Positions 11,948 to 22,791 of a DNA stretch of 64,000 nucleotides are shown piece after piece. Source of the stretch: Haematobia irritans (taxonomy: Eukaryota; Arthropoda; Insecta; Diptera; Muscidae). The notes beneath the pieces were generated by a model, which was not told the DNA's origin, searched no databases, and worked only from the letters and a program-made list of their open reading frames with translations. The position numbers and the translations under genes were made by a program. The stretch's first letter is position 1. The number at the start of each line of letters is the position of its first letter. The stretch covers positions 264,362,070 through 264,426,069 of the forward strand of contig NC_134397.1 in assembly GCF_050003625.1 (NCBI RefSeq), written 5' to 3'.

Positions 11948-13245
11948 ACGGGTTGGCTGATAAGTCTCCGGTCTGACACATAGATGGCGTCGCTAGTATT
12001 GAATGCACATTATTTTTATATAGTACCAACCTTCAAATAATTCGTATCAAAATTTGACGTCTGTAAGTCAATTAGTTTGTGAGATAGAGCGTCTTTTGGG
12101 AAGCAACTTTTGTTATTGCGAAAAAATGGAGAAAAAAGAATTTCGTGTTTTGATAAAATACTGTTTTCTGAAGGGAAAAAATACGGTGGTAGCAAAAACT
12201 TGGCTTGATAATGAGTTTCCGGACTCTGCCCCAGGGAAATCAACAATAATTGATTGGTATGCAAAATTCAAGCGTGGTGAAATGAGCTCGGAGGACGGTG
12301 AACGCAGTGGACGCCCGAAAGAGGTGGTTACCGACGAAAACATCACAAAAATCCACAAAATGATTTTAAATGACCGTAAAATGAAATTGATCGAGATAGC
12401 AGAGGCCTTAAAGATATCAAAGGAACGTGTTGGTCATATCATTCATCAATATTTGGATATGCGGAAGCTCTGTGCAAAATGGGTGCCGCGCGAGCTCACA
12501 TTTGACCAAAAACAACAACGTGTTGATGATTCTGAGCGGTGTTTGCAGCTGTTAACTCGCAATACACCCGAGTTTTTCCGTCGATATGTGACAATGGATG
12601 AAACATAGCTCCATCACTACACTCCTGAGTCCAATCGACAGTCGTCTGAGTGGACAGCGACCGGTGAACCGTCTCCGAATCGTGGAAAGACTCAAAAGTC
12701 CGCTGGCAAAGTAATGGCCTCTGTTTTTTTGGGATGCGCATGGAATAATTTTTATCGATTATCTTGAGAAGGGAAAAACCATCACAGTGACTATTATATG
12801 GTGTTATTGGAGCGTTTGAAGGTCGAAATCGCGGCAAAACGGCCCCATATGAAGAAGAAAAAAGTGTTGTTCCACCAAGACAACGCACCGTGCCACAAGT
12901 CATTGAGAACGATGGCAAAAATTCATGAATCGGGCTTCGAATTGCTTCCCCACCCACCGTATTCTCCAGATCTGGCTCCCAGCGACTTTTTCTTGTTCTC
13001 AGACTTCAAAAGGATGCTCGCAGGGAAAAAATTTGGCTGCAATGAAGAGGTGATCGCCGAAACTGAGGCCTATTTTGAGGCAAAACCGAAGGAGTACTAC
13101 CAAAATGGTATCAACAAATTGGAAGGTCGTTATAATCGTTGTATCGCTCTTGAAGGGAACTATGTTGAATAATAAAAACGAATTGTGACACAAAAAAAAA
13201 AAATTGTTTTTCTTTGTTAGACCAGGGACTTATCAGCCAACCTGT
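11948..13245 (+). mobile_element. Himar1-like mariner, copy 1
   Basis: The left end is ACGGGTTGGCTGATAAG and the right end is its inverted partner CTTATCAGCCAACCTGT. TA flanks both (11946-47 and 13246-47). At 1,298 bp it is close to the about 1.29-kb length of Himar1. It contains a complete but broken transposase gene. Confidence 0.96.
12126..13172 (+). pseudogene. Himar1-like transposase, three lesions
   Basis: This is a mariner DD34D transposase relic spanning the full 348 codons, from MEKKEFRVLIKYCF to LEGNYVE. It includes the N-terminal HTH, the LTFDQKQQRVDD linker and the catalytic motifs MDET, HQDNAPCH and PDLAPSDFF. There are three lesions. A TGG-to-TAG change at 12606-12608 falls just after MDET. 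A base is added in the T-run near 12725-12731. A base is lost near 12783, which restores the frame. The frame from 12798 to the stop is intact. The amber codon is shared with copy 4. Confidence 0.95.
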
Positions 13246-13247
13246 TA

Positions 13248-14914
13248 TAGTAATGATATGCCTCAGCGTCATTCAGATATTATTGAGGCTAGTTGGCAGA
13301 AATTAATTAATTGTAGCATTACTAATATTTACTATTTAAACAACATCTATAGTTATAATAATAATAGAAAAAATTACAAGAGAAGCATTCTTATGCTAGT
13401 AGTTAAAAAATTAGTTTAATTTCCGTTTTCTTATAAAAAATAATTCTCTATAAGAAAAGCACGCATTTAAGAAATTTTTGCGTTTTTTCTATCTCATATC
13501 GTTATCTACTGTATTTTTCTTTCTGTTTGATTCACAGTTTTTGTTTTTTTAGTATAATGAAATGTTTTGGATAGCTAATGAAATGTTTTGGATAGCTCAT
13601 GCAGCCTAGAATTTTTCGAGTTAAAACTTGCTCTCAGTAGCAGGCTTAAGGTTTCAACGCTAGTTGAGTATGGACTAGATTAAAAAAAGTGGAATCGGTT
13701 GATTGAAATGACAAAAAAATCTTTGTGTTCTTTTGATATGGCCGAAGTTACCTTCAAAAATTTTAATGAAGAACATGGGTGGTTGAGAGATTTACTAATT
13801 CAATTCTCAGACATATGACATTTGCAAATATATTACCCACACAGTGTTTAAGAATCATACATAATCTATAGATAACATCTCTGCCAACAACTTTTAATCT
13901 TCTGAATAAATAAAACATCATTTTCCTATACAAAATACATGGCAACACTGCTTCCCTTGGCATTGCAATTAATTTCAATACTCATATGGCTCTCGTACAT
14001 CACAGTTCGTGCGTATGTACATGCATTTGGTATTTTCTGATTCTCTCTGTAATTCTGCCTCTCACATGCATTTGCCAACTATAGCTCTCATTCTCTCTTT
14101 CTCTATCTCAACCTATAGTCATTATAGCATTCTAGTTGAAATGCAAGTGTGAGATGATGAGGTGAAGAGTGTACAGTGTGTTGGTATTTGTATTACTTCT
14201 GCTTTTCCTTTTTTTCCGGCCGTCTTCCCTTTGGCCCATTGTAGCAGCCTACTCTTTGTATGCGAACGCAATGATGGACCTTGAATAAGGTACATGATTT
14301 TTGCTGTTACTGTGTGTTGTTCTCCTAACCCAGACTCAAACCCTTTGATGTTTGTTACGTTGTATGATGAAGAATGTGTAAAATAAATAAAATAAAAGTA
14401 AAGTAAAAAAACACACAAAGGGAAATAAAAGTATTGAAATAAAATGCAAAAGAAAAAACCAACGACAAAAGTACAATCATTTTTATGTATATCAGTATGT
14501 AGAAGTGTAGCTTGGAAAACAAACATACATTAGCGAAATATAGAAATTCACTTGACGCAAGTACAGTGGATAAAAATCGTTTAGGTGTGATGCAAGAATC
14601 GACATATAGAGAACATGGAGAAACGGGGCTATGCCGCAGCAAAGGAAGAATATGAATACAATAATGGATTTATATATTTAAAGGGGTTTTTGCCATAAGC
14701 TAAATAGCCTTGGCCTTGACAAGTTTATATTTGAAAAGCGATTTTGTTGTAACAGCAAAATTTTTGTGTTACATGATTTTTTTATATACAAACGATAGGT
14801 GATTAAATTAGTAAAGAATTTCGAGCAATTTCAGAAATCTTTAATACACCATTTGGATTTGGATATTTAAATTAAATAATTTTTAAAGATATTTATCCAT
14901 TATTTTATTATACA
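13248..14914. other. Non-coding DNA
   Basis: AT-rich sequence without recognisable repeats. A minus-strand frame at 14122-14526 has aromatic-rich low-complexity content and no family resemblance, so I do not call it a gene. Confidence 0.5.
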
Positions 14915-15090
14915 CAGTGAAACCCTTCGGATGTGAAAATCCTTGGCCACCCCAATTTTTCGCAACTTTGGAAGGTGTACACCTATGAGAAGATAACTTT
15001 AATGTGATAACATCGCAAAGGTCTTACGAAAATATTCCAAATTTGGAAGTGTACAATTTTCACATTGTCCTAGTTGGAGAGGTTTCACTG
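14915..15090. mobile_element. pogo/Tigger-like MITE
   Basis: A 176-bp element that starts CAGTGAAACCC and ends GAGAGGTTTCACTG, with TA directly after the right end (15091-92). The left flank reads CA instead of TA, a likely point mutation. The CAGTGAAACC terminus is typical of pogo/Tigger-type MITEs in insects. A second member is at 36427-36575. Confidence 0.7.
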
Positions 15091-15128
15091 TATAGGATAA
15101 TTATGACATTTTAGACATTTTCATAATA

Positions 15129-16062
15129 AAGGGTGATTTGTTAAGAGCTTGATAACTTTTTTTTAAAAAAAAACGCATAAAATTTGCAAAATCTCATCGG
15201 TTCTTTATTTGAAACGTTAGATTGGTCCATGACATTTACTTTTTGAAGATAATTTCATTTAAATGTTGACCGCGGCTGCGTCTTAGGTGGTCCATTCGGA
15301 AAGTCCAATTTTGGGCAACTTTTTCGAGCATTTCGGCCGGAATAGCCCGAATTTCTTCGGAAATGTTGTCTTCCAAAGCTGGAATAGTTGCTGGCTTATT
15401 TCTGTAGACTTTAGACTTGACGTAGCCCCACAAAAAATAGTCTAAAGGCGTCAAATCGCATGATCTTGGTGGCCAACTTACCGGTCCATTTCTTGAGATG
15501 AATTGTTCTCCCAAGTTTTCCCTCAAAATGGCCATAGAATCGCGAGCTGTGTGGCATGTAGCGCCATCTTGTTGAAACCACATGTCAACCAAGTTCAGTT
15601 CTTCCATTTTTGGCAACAAAAAGTTTGTTAGCATCGAACGATAGCGATCGCCATTCACCGTAACGTTGCGTCCAACAGCATCTTTGAAAAAATACGGTCC
15701 AATGATTCCACCAGCGTACAAACCACACCAAACAGTGCATTTTTCGGGATGCATGGGCAGTTCTTGAACGGCTTCTGGTTGCTCTTCACTCCAAATGCGG
15801 CAATTTTGCTTATTTACGTAGCCATTCAACCAGAAATGAGCCTCATCGCTGAACAAAATTTGTCGATAAAAAAGCGGATTTTCTGCCAACTTTTCTAGGG
15901 CCCATTCACTGAAAATTCGACGTTGTGGCTCGTTAGAAAGTCTATTCATGATGAAATGTCAAAGCATACTGAGCATCTTTCTCTTTGACACCATGTCTGA
16001 AATCCCACGTGATCTGTCAAATACTAATGCATGAAAATCCTAACCTCAAAAGAATCACCCTT
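15129..16062 (-). mobile_element. Tc1/mariner-superfamily element, DD41D type, internally deleted
   Basis: The ends are AAGGGTGATT and AATCACCCTT, flanked by TA at 15127-28 and 16063-64. At 934 bp it is shorter than the about 1.3 kb usual for such elements. The missing part corresponds to the N-terminal DNA-binding region of the transposase. Confidence 0.9.
15236..15949 (-). CDS. DD41D transposase lacking its DNA-binding domain
   Basis: An uninterrupted 237-codon frame. After about seven residues (MNRLSNE) it enters the catalytic half at PQRRIFSEWALEKL. The catalytic aspartates are all present: FSDEAHF, QQDGATCHTA and LTPLDYFLWG. The last two are separated by 41 residues, as in DD41D (rosa-like) transposases. 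The family normally carries about 110 further N-terminal residues with two HTH motifs that bind the TIRs. I infer an in-frame deletion that kept the native start. The product could fold as a catalytic domain but should not recognise the element ends. Whether it is transcribed cannot be told from sequence. Confidence 0.85.
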   Translation of the reverse strand: MNRLSNEPQRRIFSEWALEKLAENPLFYRQILFSDEAHFWLNGYVNKQNCRIWSEEQPEAVQELPMHPEKCTVWCGLYAGGIIGPYFFKDAVGRNVTVNGDRYRSMLTNFLLPKMEELNLVDMWFQQDGATCHTARDSMAILRENLGEQFISRNGPVSWPPRSCDLTPLDYFLWGYVKSKVYRNKPATIPALEDNISEEIRAIPAEMLEKVAQNWTFRMDHLRRSRGQHLNEIIFKK

Positions 16063-16314
16063 TATTACCAAGGGAAGGTAGTTGTAGTCCTGGACTACAA
16101 CGAACAGGAACGGTCTCAATATCATATTTCTCTATTGAAATTTTGAATAGACTCTTAGTATGGAAATCTTTGCTTTAAAGTGGCTTTCAAGTTCATTCCC
16201 CATGTTGCGATATTCGGACGCAAATCGCAAGAATTTATTTTTATTTCAACAAAAAAAAATCCCGATACCCTTAAACTGCCAAACCAATTTCCAATTTGAA
16301 CTTCCCCAAAATAT

Positions 16315-16498
16315 GGAACATTTTGTCAAAATGTTTACAAAATTTTCCATGGAAATAAATTTTCCTATGGAATAATTTTCTATAGATATACAAAATTGTC
16401 AAAGAAATAACATTTTTCAAAAAATTTTCTTTAGAAATAAAATTTTGACAGGAAGATTTTTTTTTTTTTTGGTAAAATTTTCTCCAAATTTTGGTAGA
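16315..16498 (+). repeat. Short, decayed 29-bp satellite stretch
   Basis: About six degenerate units (for example ATTTTCCATGGAAATAAATT and AAATTTTCTTTAGAAATAAA) directly left of the foldback element. The sequence right of the foldback, after 18957, resembles the sequence that follows another array at about 61015. The foldback therefore inserted at a satellite edge. Confidence 0.75.
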
Positions 16499-16796
16499 TA
16501 ACACTAGTTTACACTCAAAATGCACACTTGATGAAAATCAACTTTTCTTATGATTTTGAGCTGCTGAATTCGAAAAAAATGTTTAAAAATTTTTATGGAA
16601 CAGTTTTTGAGATATTTTTAATTATTCGCTATTTTTTCACTAAACACAATATATCTCGAGTTAGAAATGTTTGATTATAACGTTGTTGGTAATTAAATGA
16701 AAGGTAATAAGATGACGAGTAATCGTGTGTAATTGGATCTGTGATAATTTAAGTGGTTCAAAAAATGTCAATGCGAAAATTCAAAATTAAAAAAAA

Positions 16797-18620
16797 ACAA
16801 GTATAAACGGCCGTAAGTTCGGCCAGGCCGAATCTTATGTACCCTTCACCATGGATTGCGTAGAAACTTCTACGAAAGACTGTCATCCACAATCGAATTA
16901 CTTGGGTTGTGGTATCTTAAATCGTTTTCTAAATTGTGAGTTAGTCCATACGTGATATAGATTAGACAAAAACAAGTATGTGTAGGTAAGTCTACAAATA
17001 ATTACGAATCGATATGAACTTTTGCACGGTACGTAGGGAGCCAGAATTGAAATACGGGGGTCGCTTATATGGGGGCTATATACAATTATTGATATGGACC
17101 AATTTTTGTGAGATTGGGGATCGATTTATCTGAGGGCTATATATAACTATAGACCGATATGGACATAGTTAGACATGGTTGTTAACGGCCATATACTAGC
17201 ACAATGTACAAAATTTCAACTGACTCGGATGAAATTTGCTCCTCCAAGTGGCTCCAAAACCAAATCTCGGGATCGGTTTATATGGGGTCTATATATGATT
17301 ATGGACTGATATGGACCACTTTTGGCATGGTTGTTAAATATCATATACTACCACCACGTACAAAATTTCAACCAGATCGGATGAATTTTGCTTCTCCAAA
17401 AGGCACCGGAGGTCAAATCTGCGGATCGGTTTATATGGGTGCTGTATATAATTATGGACTGATATGAACCAATTCCTGCATGGTTGTTAGAGACCATATA
17501 CTAACATCACGTACCAAATTTCAACCGAATCGGATGAATTTTGCTCTTCCAAAGGGCTCCAGAGGTCAAATCTATTTTATATGGGGGCTATATATCATTA
17601 TGGACCGATTTCGACCAATTTTTGCATGGGAGTTTGAGGCCATATATTAACACCACGTACCAAATTTCAACTGAATCAGATGAATTTTGGTCTTCCATTA
17701 GGCTCCGGAGGTCAAATCTGGCGATCGGTTTATATGGAGGCTATATATAATTACGGACCGATGTGGACAAATTTTTGCATGGTTGTTAGAGACCATATAC
17801 TAACACCATATATCAAATTTCAGCCGGATCGGATGAAATTTGCTTCTCTTAGAGGCCTCGCAAGCCAAATCGGGGGATCGGTTTATATGGGGGCTATATA
17901 TAGTTATGGACCGATGTGGACCAATTTTTGCATGGTTGTTAGTTACCATATACTAACACCATGTACCAAATTTCAGCCGGATCGGATGAAATTTGCTTCT
18001 CTTAGAGGCCTCGCAAGCCAATTCGGGGGATCGGTTTATATGGGGGCTATATATAATTATGGACCGATGTGGACCAATTTTTGCATGGTTGTTAGAGACC
18101 ACATACTTACACCATGTACCAAATTTCAGACGGATCGGATGAAATTTGCTTCTCTTAGAGGCCTCGCAAGCCAAATCGGGGGATCGGTTTATATGGGGGT
18201 TATATATAATTATGGACCGATGTGGACCAATTTTTGCATGGTTGTTAGAGACCATATACTAACACCATGTGCCAAATTTCAGCCGGATCGGATGAAATTT
18301 GCTTCTCTTAGAGGCCTCGCAACCCAAATTTGGGGTCCGTTTATATGGGGGCTATACGTAAAAGTGGATGGTATTGCCCATTTGCAATACCATCCGACCT
18401 ACATCAATAGCAACTACTTGTGCCAAGTTTCAAGTCGATAGCTGTTTCGTTCGGAAGTTAGCGTGATTTCAACAGACGGACGGACGGATATGCTCAGATC
18501 GACTCAGAATTTCACTACGACCCAGAATATATACTTTATGGGGTCTTAGAGCAATATTTCGATGTGTTACAAACGGAATGACAAAGTTAATATACCCCCC
18601 AACCTATGGTGGAGGGTATA
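16797..18620 (+). mobile_element. DINE-like (putative Helentron-derived) element A
   Basis: Starts AACAAGTATAAACGGCCG and soon has GGCCGAATCTTATGTACCC with CACCATGG. It ends with a hairpin of TATACCC and GGGTATA around CTATGGTGGA. The central part is a tandem array, and the 3' part contains CAGACGGACGGACGG. A 5' subterminal motif, central tandem repeats and a 3' hairpin are the layout of DINE-1/HINE elements. I assign this class on layout only. Confidence 0.65.
17415..18350 (+). repeat. 153-bp tandem repeats inside element A
   Basis: About six units; the last three start at 17875, 18028 and 18181 (GGATCGGTTTATATGGGGG), spaced exactly 153 bp. Because 153 is 51 codons, a 253-codon frame (17680-18441) stays open across them and repeats a 51-residue peptide around GGSVYMGAIYNYGPMWTNF. 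I treat this frame as a consequence of the period, not as a gene. Confidence 0.92.
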
Positions 18621-18956
18621 AAAATCGTATTTTGTAGGGGACCTTTTCCGCCAGAAAAGTATAAGCCATTTAATTTTTTTTCTCTTCGTGGTCGTCTAGA
18701 CGATACTCTAACGTTAGTAATAAGATCAACTAGAAGAAAAACGACCGAAAAATGACAAAGTTATAAGCAATTTCTAACTCGAGATATATTGTGCTTAGTG
18801 AAAAAAGAGCGAAAATTTAAAAATAACGGGATATCTCAAAAACTGTTCCATAAAATTAATTTTTTAATTTTTTCGAATTCAGCAGCTCAAAATACATAAG
18901 AAAAGTTGATATTCATCAAGTGTACATGAACATTTTTTTTTTGTAAACTAGTGTTA

Positions 18957-19154
18957 TTTTTGACTCGAGTGGTACCGAATGATAAAAAGTGCTTCGACAA
19001 CGTATATAGATTTTAATGGGGAACATTTTGAAAAAAATATAATCCCGAAATATAAAAGACAACCGTCGTATGTTATGAAACGATTGATAATTTTTTTAAA
19101 CTGTCTATCCTAAAGGGCTATCTTCCCCCCTTAGGATAGAGAGTTTAAAAAAAT
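18957..19154 (+). repeat. Dispersed satellite-edge segment with a terminal hairpin
   Basis: AAAAGTGCTTCGACAA, the TTTTAATGGGGAACATTTTG stretch and AATCCCGAAATATAAAA recur in diverged form at 61015-61160, again next to satellite. At 19090-19154 there is a hairpin with about 23-bp arms. TTTTTTTAAACTGTCTATCC pairs imperfectly with GGATAGAGAGTTTAAAAAAA. Confidence 0.7.
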
Positions 19155-20440
19155 GCGTATGATTAATTCAAATTGAATGCGCTCGACATCACTTATACGC
19201 ACCCTTGTACAATTTTAAGCCACATTTAAAAAAAGTAAAATAAAAGCATGTTAGGACAATCCAAGTGTAAAGAAAATTAATATTAGCTCTGTTCATTTTT
19301 AATAATTATCAAATAGTCACAAATTTTTTACTGTAATTCATTCGGTTACTCCAATAAGCTAGTAAGTAAGAGAGCCGGAGATAGAAGGATCAAATTTGAC
19401 ATTTAAGGAGTCGAAAAATTTATCGAGTGTTTTCTTTGAGTAAAAACGTGATAGAAGTATGCTATAATTAGCAGCAATTTTTGTGTCATAAAAAATCATA
19501 TATAGAATATATTGCCAATAAAAATTAAAAGTGTGGTAAAAATATGTATATGTTTATTATTTTAAATGTTTTGTTTTTTCATTAATTTTAGTAAAAAGTA
19601 ATTTTAGTAAATTATGTAAAAATCCATGGATACTGGACGAAATTGTTTTTTTTTTTGGAAAAGTAAGCGAACAGACCTATTAATTTTTAAAGTTAAACTC
19701 CTAATATGTTATACCCTAGGCTCTAATATGTGATATAGTTTATAAAAACGGGTAATATGGACATATAAGTGAAAAATCGATCGAAACACATGGAAGCTAT
19801 ATCAAACTCAGAGTCAAAGTTATCAAGCTTAAATATAAAACCCAAACTATAAAAGCCGAAATAATACTTCCCATTATTAATTTTCTCATTATCCTTGGTA
19901 AACATTTACAGCTGATTTTATGTAACTAACACAGTCTTTAACATTTTGGAAAGGTTTGATTTTTCGAAATTTCGAAAAGTTAAACTTTGTAAAAGACTAA
20001 ACTAAAGAGATATTTTTAACGTAAAGTGTCGAATTTGTAGCGATTTCGATTCTAATAAAAAGTGCAAAATTTTCGAAATTGATTGATTACTTTAGCAAAG
20101 CTTTTCAATTAAGCTTTTCTCGGGTAATAAATTAAAAATTCAATAAATAGTGTAACACTAGGGCAACACCTTTCCACAGAACCAAAATCATCTTTAGAAA
20201 TGGTGGATTTTTTAAAAATTGTGTACATATGGGTTTCCATAGCACACCCCTCCAATATTTGGTAAAATTTTTTTTTTTCATTTTAAATATGTAATTTAGT
20301 AGTTACAAAGTCTATCAAGCCTAATTGTTCATTGATCTCAAAAGTCTGTTATCCATTGTAGTTGTCCAATAAATGAAAAAGACCAAATACGATTTACCTA
20401 AATATGTTAGTAATATAAAGACCAAAGTTTTTTTTTTTTA
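19155..20440. other. Non-coding AT-rich DNA
   Basis: No repeat family, RNA or coding signature recognised. T- and A-runs are frequent. Confidence 0.5.
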
Positions 20441-20444
20441 AATT

Positions 20445-20625
20445 GATGACTCCCTTAAAAGCTAGGCAATGTATCGTTAGATTAAAGTGGCAGCCCGATT
20501 AAATCAGGCTTACTTAGACTATTCAGTCCATTGTGATAATGTCTTGTTAATGTCTGGATTAACGAGATTCCTACTGTCCCTATCTACTATATAGCGAAAA
20601 CACACCCGAGAGAACGGGCTCTCAA
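20445..20625 (+). pseudogene. 28S rRNA-derived fragment with a SINE piece inside
   Basis: ATGACTCCCTTAAAAGC at 20446 matches the insect 28S ATGACTCTCTTAAGGTAGC, the R2 target. After a SINE scrap, 20555-20625 continues with GGATTAACGAGATTCCTACT, then GTCCCTATCTACTATATAGC, then GAGAACGGGCT. This is the conserved 28S domain that includes the R1 target. The match comes from my knowledge of 28S and was not aligned. The fragment cannot encode a functional rRNA. Confidence 0.82.
20484..20543 (-). mobile_element. SINE 3' fragment
   Basis: About 55 bp of the SINE 3' region (GTGGCAGCCCGATTAAATCA to CAGTCCATTGTGAT). It lies within the 28S-derived sequence and lacks the pentamer tail. Confidence 0.8.
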
Positions 20626-20740
20626 TAACTGAGAAATACGAAGCTCGACTTAATTATACATCTTAATAATGTCGAATTTTTGTATTTATAATTTTATAAT
20701 TGATGAAAGTTTTTTCTTTCGTTCAATTTATTTCGCTCGT

Positions 20741-20806
20741 TAGCTAGGCAAATCCAAGATTATCGAGATTCCTACTGTCCCTATCTACAATGTAGCGAAA
20801 TCAAGG
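20741..20806 (+). pseudogene. 28S rRNA-derived fragment
   Basis: TAGCTAGGCAAATCC (compare GGTAGCCAAATGCC) is followed by CGAGATTCCTACTGTCCCTA and TCTACAATGTAGCGAAATC. The CTACTATC of 28S is changed to CTACAATG. Confidence 0.75.
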
Positions 20807-20909
20807 GCAATTTTCTTCATCTTCGCCTTCTTTAACTTTTTTTTTAAATGAATTTAGTTTTTAAAATTTTTAAAACGTTAATTTTACCACTTAATTTTTT
20901 TTAATTGAT

Positions 20910-21190
20910 TGACTTAAAAGAATTGTTTTCTTTGTAACATTAGTAGATTTTTTTTTAAATTTGCTAACGTATAAATATTAAACTTTCCCAATATTTTAAG
21001 AAAATTTTGTATTTGCAAAATTCCAAATTTGTTTTTTTATACAGTTGAAAGCTTAAAAGATTTTTCTTTTCTATGTAACATTAGTAATTTTTTTTTAATT
21101 TGCTCACGTATAAATTTTAAACTTTCCCAATATTTTAGGAAAATTTTGTATTTACAAAACTCCAAATTTGTTTTTTATATAGTTGAAAGC
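20910..21190 (+). repeat. Two tandem copies of an about 139-bp unit
   Basis: CTTAAAAGA, GTAACATTAGTA, AACTTTCCCAATATTTTA and TTGTATTT-CAAAA recur in order at a spacing of 138-141 bp. The unit lies between 28S-derived fragments and shares AACTTTCCCAAATATTTT with sequence after the fragment at 21243. It is probably part of the same composite repeat. Confidence 0.75.
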
Positions 21191-21242
21191 TGATTTTATT
21201 TTTGTTAATTTAAAAGTAGTTTTTGTCGTTTATTTTAAAACT

Positions 21243-21282
21243 TGAACGAGATTCCTACGGTTCCTATCTACTATCTAGCAAA
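21243..21282 (+). pseudogene. 28S rRNA-derived fragment
   Basis: TGAACGAGATTCCTACGGTT then CCTATCTACTATCTAGCAAA. Clear 28S similarity stops just past the R1 insertion region; the sequence AAAGTCGTAGGCAAACTTT follows. Confidence 0.75.
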
Positions 21283-21422
21283 AGTCGTAGGCAAACTTTC
21301 CCAAATATTTTGATAAAATCTGGCTTTCAAAACAAAAACAAATAAATGCAATGTTGGCAAAAGCTAAATATAGTGTTTTTTAGTAAAAACCAAAGGTAGA
21401 ACATAAAGGTCCGCTTTGATAA

Positions 21423-21462
21423 ATGAGATTCCTTCTGTCTCTATCTACTATCTAGCCACAAT
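21423..21462 (+). pseudogene. 28S rRNA-derived fragment
   Basis: ATGAGATTCCTTCTGTCTCT then ATCTACTATCTAGCCACAAT. It lies about 180 bp after the previous fragment and shares the following AATATTTTGATAAAATCTG block with it. Confidence 0.75.
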
Positions 21463-21580
21463 CGAAGGCTGACTATTCCAAATATTTTGATAAAATCTGT
21501 CTTTCAACCCCAAAATCAATCTTTGCATAAGTTGAAACTTGAGTTAGGGAATGGAACTCAAGTGAGTTAGTGAATGGAAG

Positions 21581-21921
21581 GGAGCCACCGTGGTGCAATG
21601 GTTAGCATGCCCGCCTTGCATACACAAGGTCGTGGGTTCGATTCCTGCTTCGATCGAACACCAGCGGTTTTTCAGCGGTGGATTATCCCACCTTAGTAAT
21701 GCTGGTGACATTTCTGGGGGTTTTCAAAGCTTCTCTAAGTGGTTTCACTGCAATGTGGAACGCCGTTCCGACTCGGCTATAAAAAGGAGGTCCCTTGTCA
21801 TTGAGCTTAACATGGAATCGGGCAGCACTCGGTGATAAGAGAGAAGTTCACCAATGTGGTATCACAATGAACTGAATAGTCTAAGTGAGCCTGATACATC
21901 GGGCTGCCACCTAACCTAACC
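21581..21921 (+). mobile_element. Full-length tRNA-derived SINE
   Basis: A complete plus-strand copy of about 341 bp. The head is tRNA-like: box A region GTGGTGCAATGGTTAGCATG and box B GGTTCGATTCC. The body contains GCGGTGGATTATCCCACC and the tail is CCTAACCTAACC. A 13-bp target duplication with one mismatch flanks it (TAGTGAATGGAAG at 21568, TAGGGAATGGAAG at 21922). An internal 81-codon frame is not a gene. Confidence 0.95.
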
Positions 21922-21924
21922 TAG

Positions 21925-21998
21925 GGAATGGAAGTGGGATAAATAGTGGTGAATTAAGGCCCTGTTGAGCTTTCGTTGTATTGCAATTTTCTTGCGTA
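21925..21998 (+). pseudogene. 28S rRNA-derived fragment
   Basis: GGGAATGGAAGTGGGATAAA then TAGTGG and GGCCCTGTTGAGCTTTCG. Compare 28S GGGAACGGGCTTGGAATAAT followed by AGACCCTGTTGAGCTTGAC. The SINE at 21581 inserted at the start of this segment. Confidence 0.65.
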
Positions 21999-22511
21999 TA
22001 ATGTTGATTGACTTCCATAATATTTTAACTGACTTTAATTTTATTAAAAAGTTGAGGGCTATTCTTTGCAAAAGTCTAAATTAAGTAGCATATCTAAAAT
22101 TTATATATTCAATTTTCCGTAGCACTAATCGATTTGCACACTTCTGTAGACGATTTTTAAAAAACGCATAAGCAAGACTTACCAAACATTTTAATAAATT
22201 CGACCTTTTAAAATTTAGAAAGCCAACCAAGGCTATTTTAATTTAATTCTAACTTATTACTAGTATTTAAAATACGAGTCCTTCTCAAGTTGAATTTTTT
22301 TTCAATAATCGCAAAAGTCAAAGGCCCATATGCAAAATAATTTATTGACATTGAAGGAATTTAGATGGTAAAAGTAGGCTAAAAGTTTTCTTTAACTTTT
22401 TTGCATATGGGGGAAAGACTGAATTTCCCATTTTGATAAAATCTGGCTTTCGAAACCAAAACAAAAAATGCACTCTTTGCTAAAGTTGAAACTTGAGTTT
22501 TATTTTTAAAA

Positions 22512-22563
22512 CTGGATTAACGAGATTTCTACTGTACTGTCTACCCTATCTATTATCTAGCAA
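22512..22563 (+). pseudogene. 28S rRNA-derived fragment
   Basis: CTGGATTAACGAGATTTCTA then a short duplication (CTGTACTGTCTACC) and CTATCTATTATCTAGCAAAA. The same AAAGTCGCAGGTAGACTTT-type sequence follows as after the 21243 fragment. Confidence 0.75.
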
Positions 22564-22791
22564 AAGTCGCAGGTAGACTTTCAAAAATATTTTCATAAAA
22601 TCTGGCTTTCAAAACCAAAAAGAAAATTTGTAAAAATTAAAACTTATGGTTATTCTAAAAAATTAAATTTTAAATTCTAAAAAATTAAAATTTTTTGGAA
22701 TAATTGGTGGTGAAAGAAAACCCTTTTACGCTTTAATATTTGGTTAAATGATGAAAGTCAAGACCAAATATATATGTTTTTTTTTCATCAT

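Larger units (their letters stand above)
16499..18956. mobile_element. Foldback element with about 190-bp terminal inverted repeats
   Basis: The left arm (16499-16690) and right arm (about 18757-18956) are imperfect reverse complements. Both begin at AACACTAGTTTAC read inwards, pass through TTTGAGCTGCTGAATTCG and continue beyond CTCGAGTTAGAAAT. Between the arms lies a DINE-like element that inserted later. Without it the foldback is about 630 bp. No coding capacity was seen. Confidence 0.85.

Noticed and set aside
13248..14914. 134-codon minus-strand frame at 14122-14526 as a host gene
   Set aside because: Aromatic-rich low-complexity protein, no motif, no splice or promoter context that I could support.
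17680..18441. 253-codon frame with a 51-residue repeating peptide
   Set aside because: It exists because the tandem unit is 153 bp. Related elements E and F do not keep it open, so I treat it as a by-product, although the period itself is reported as a finding.
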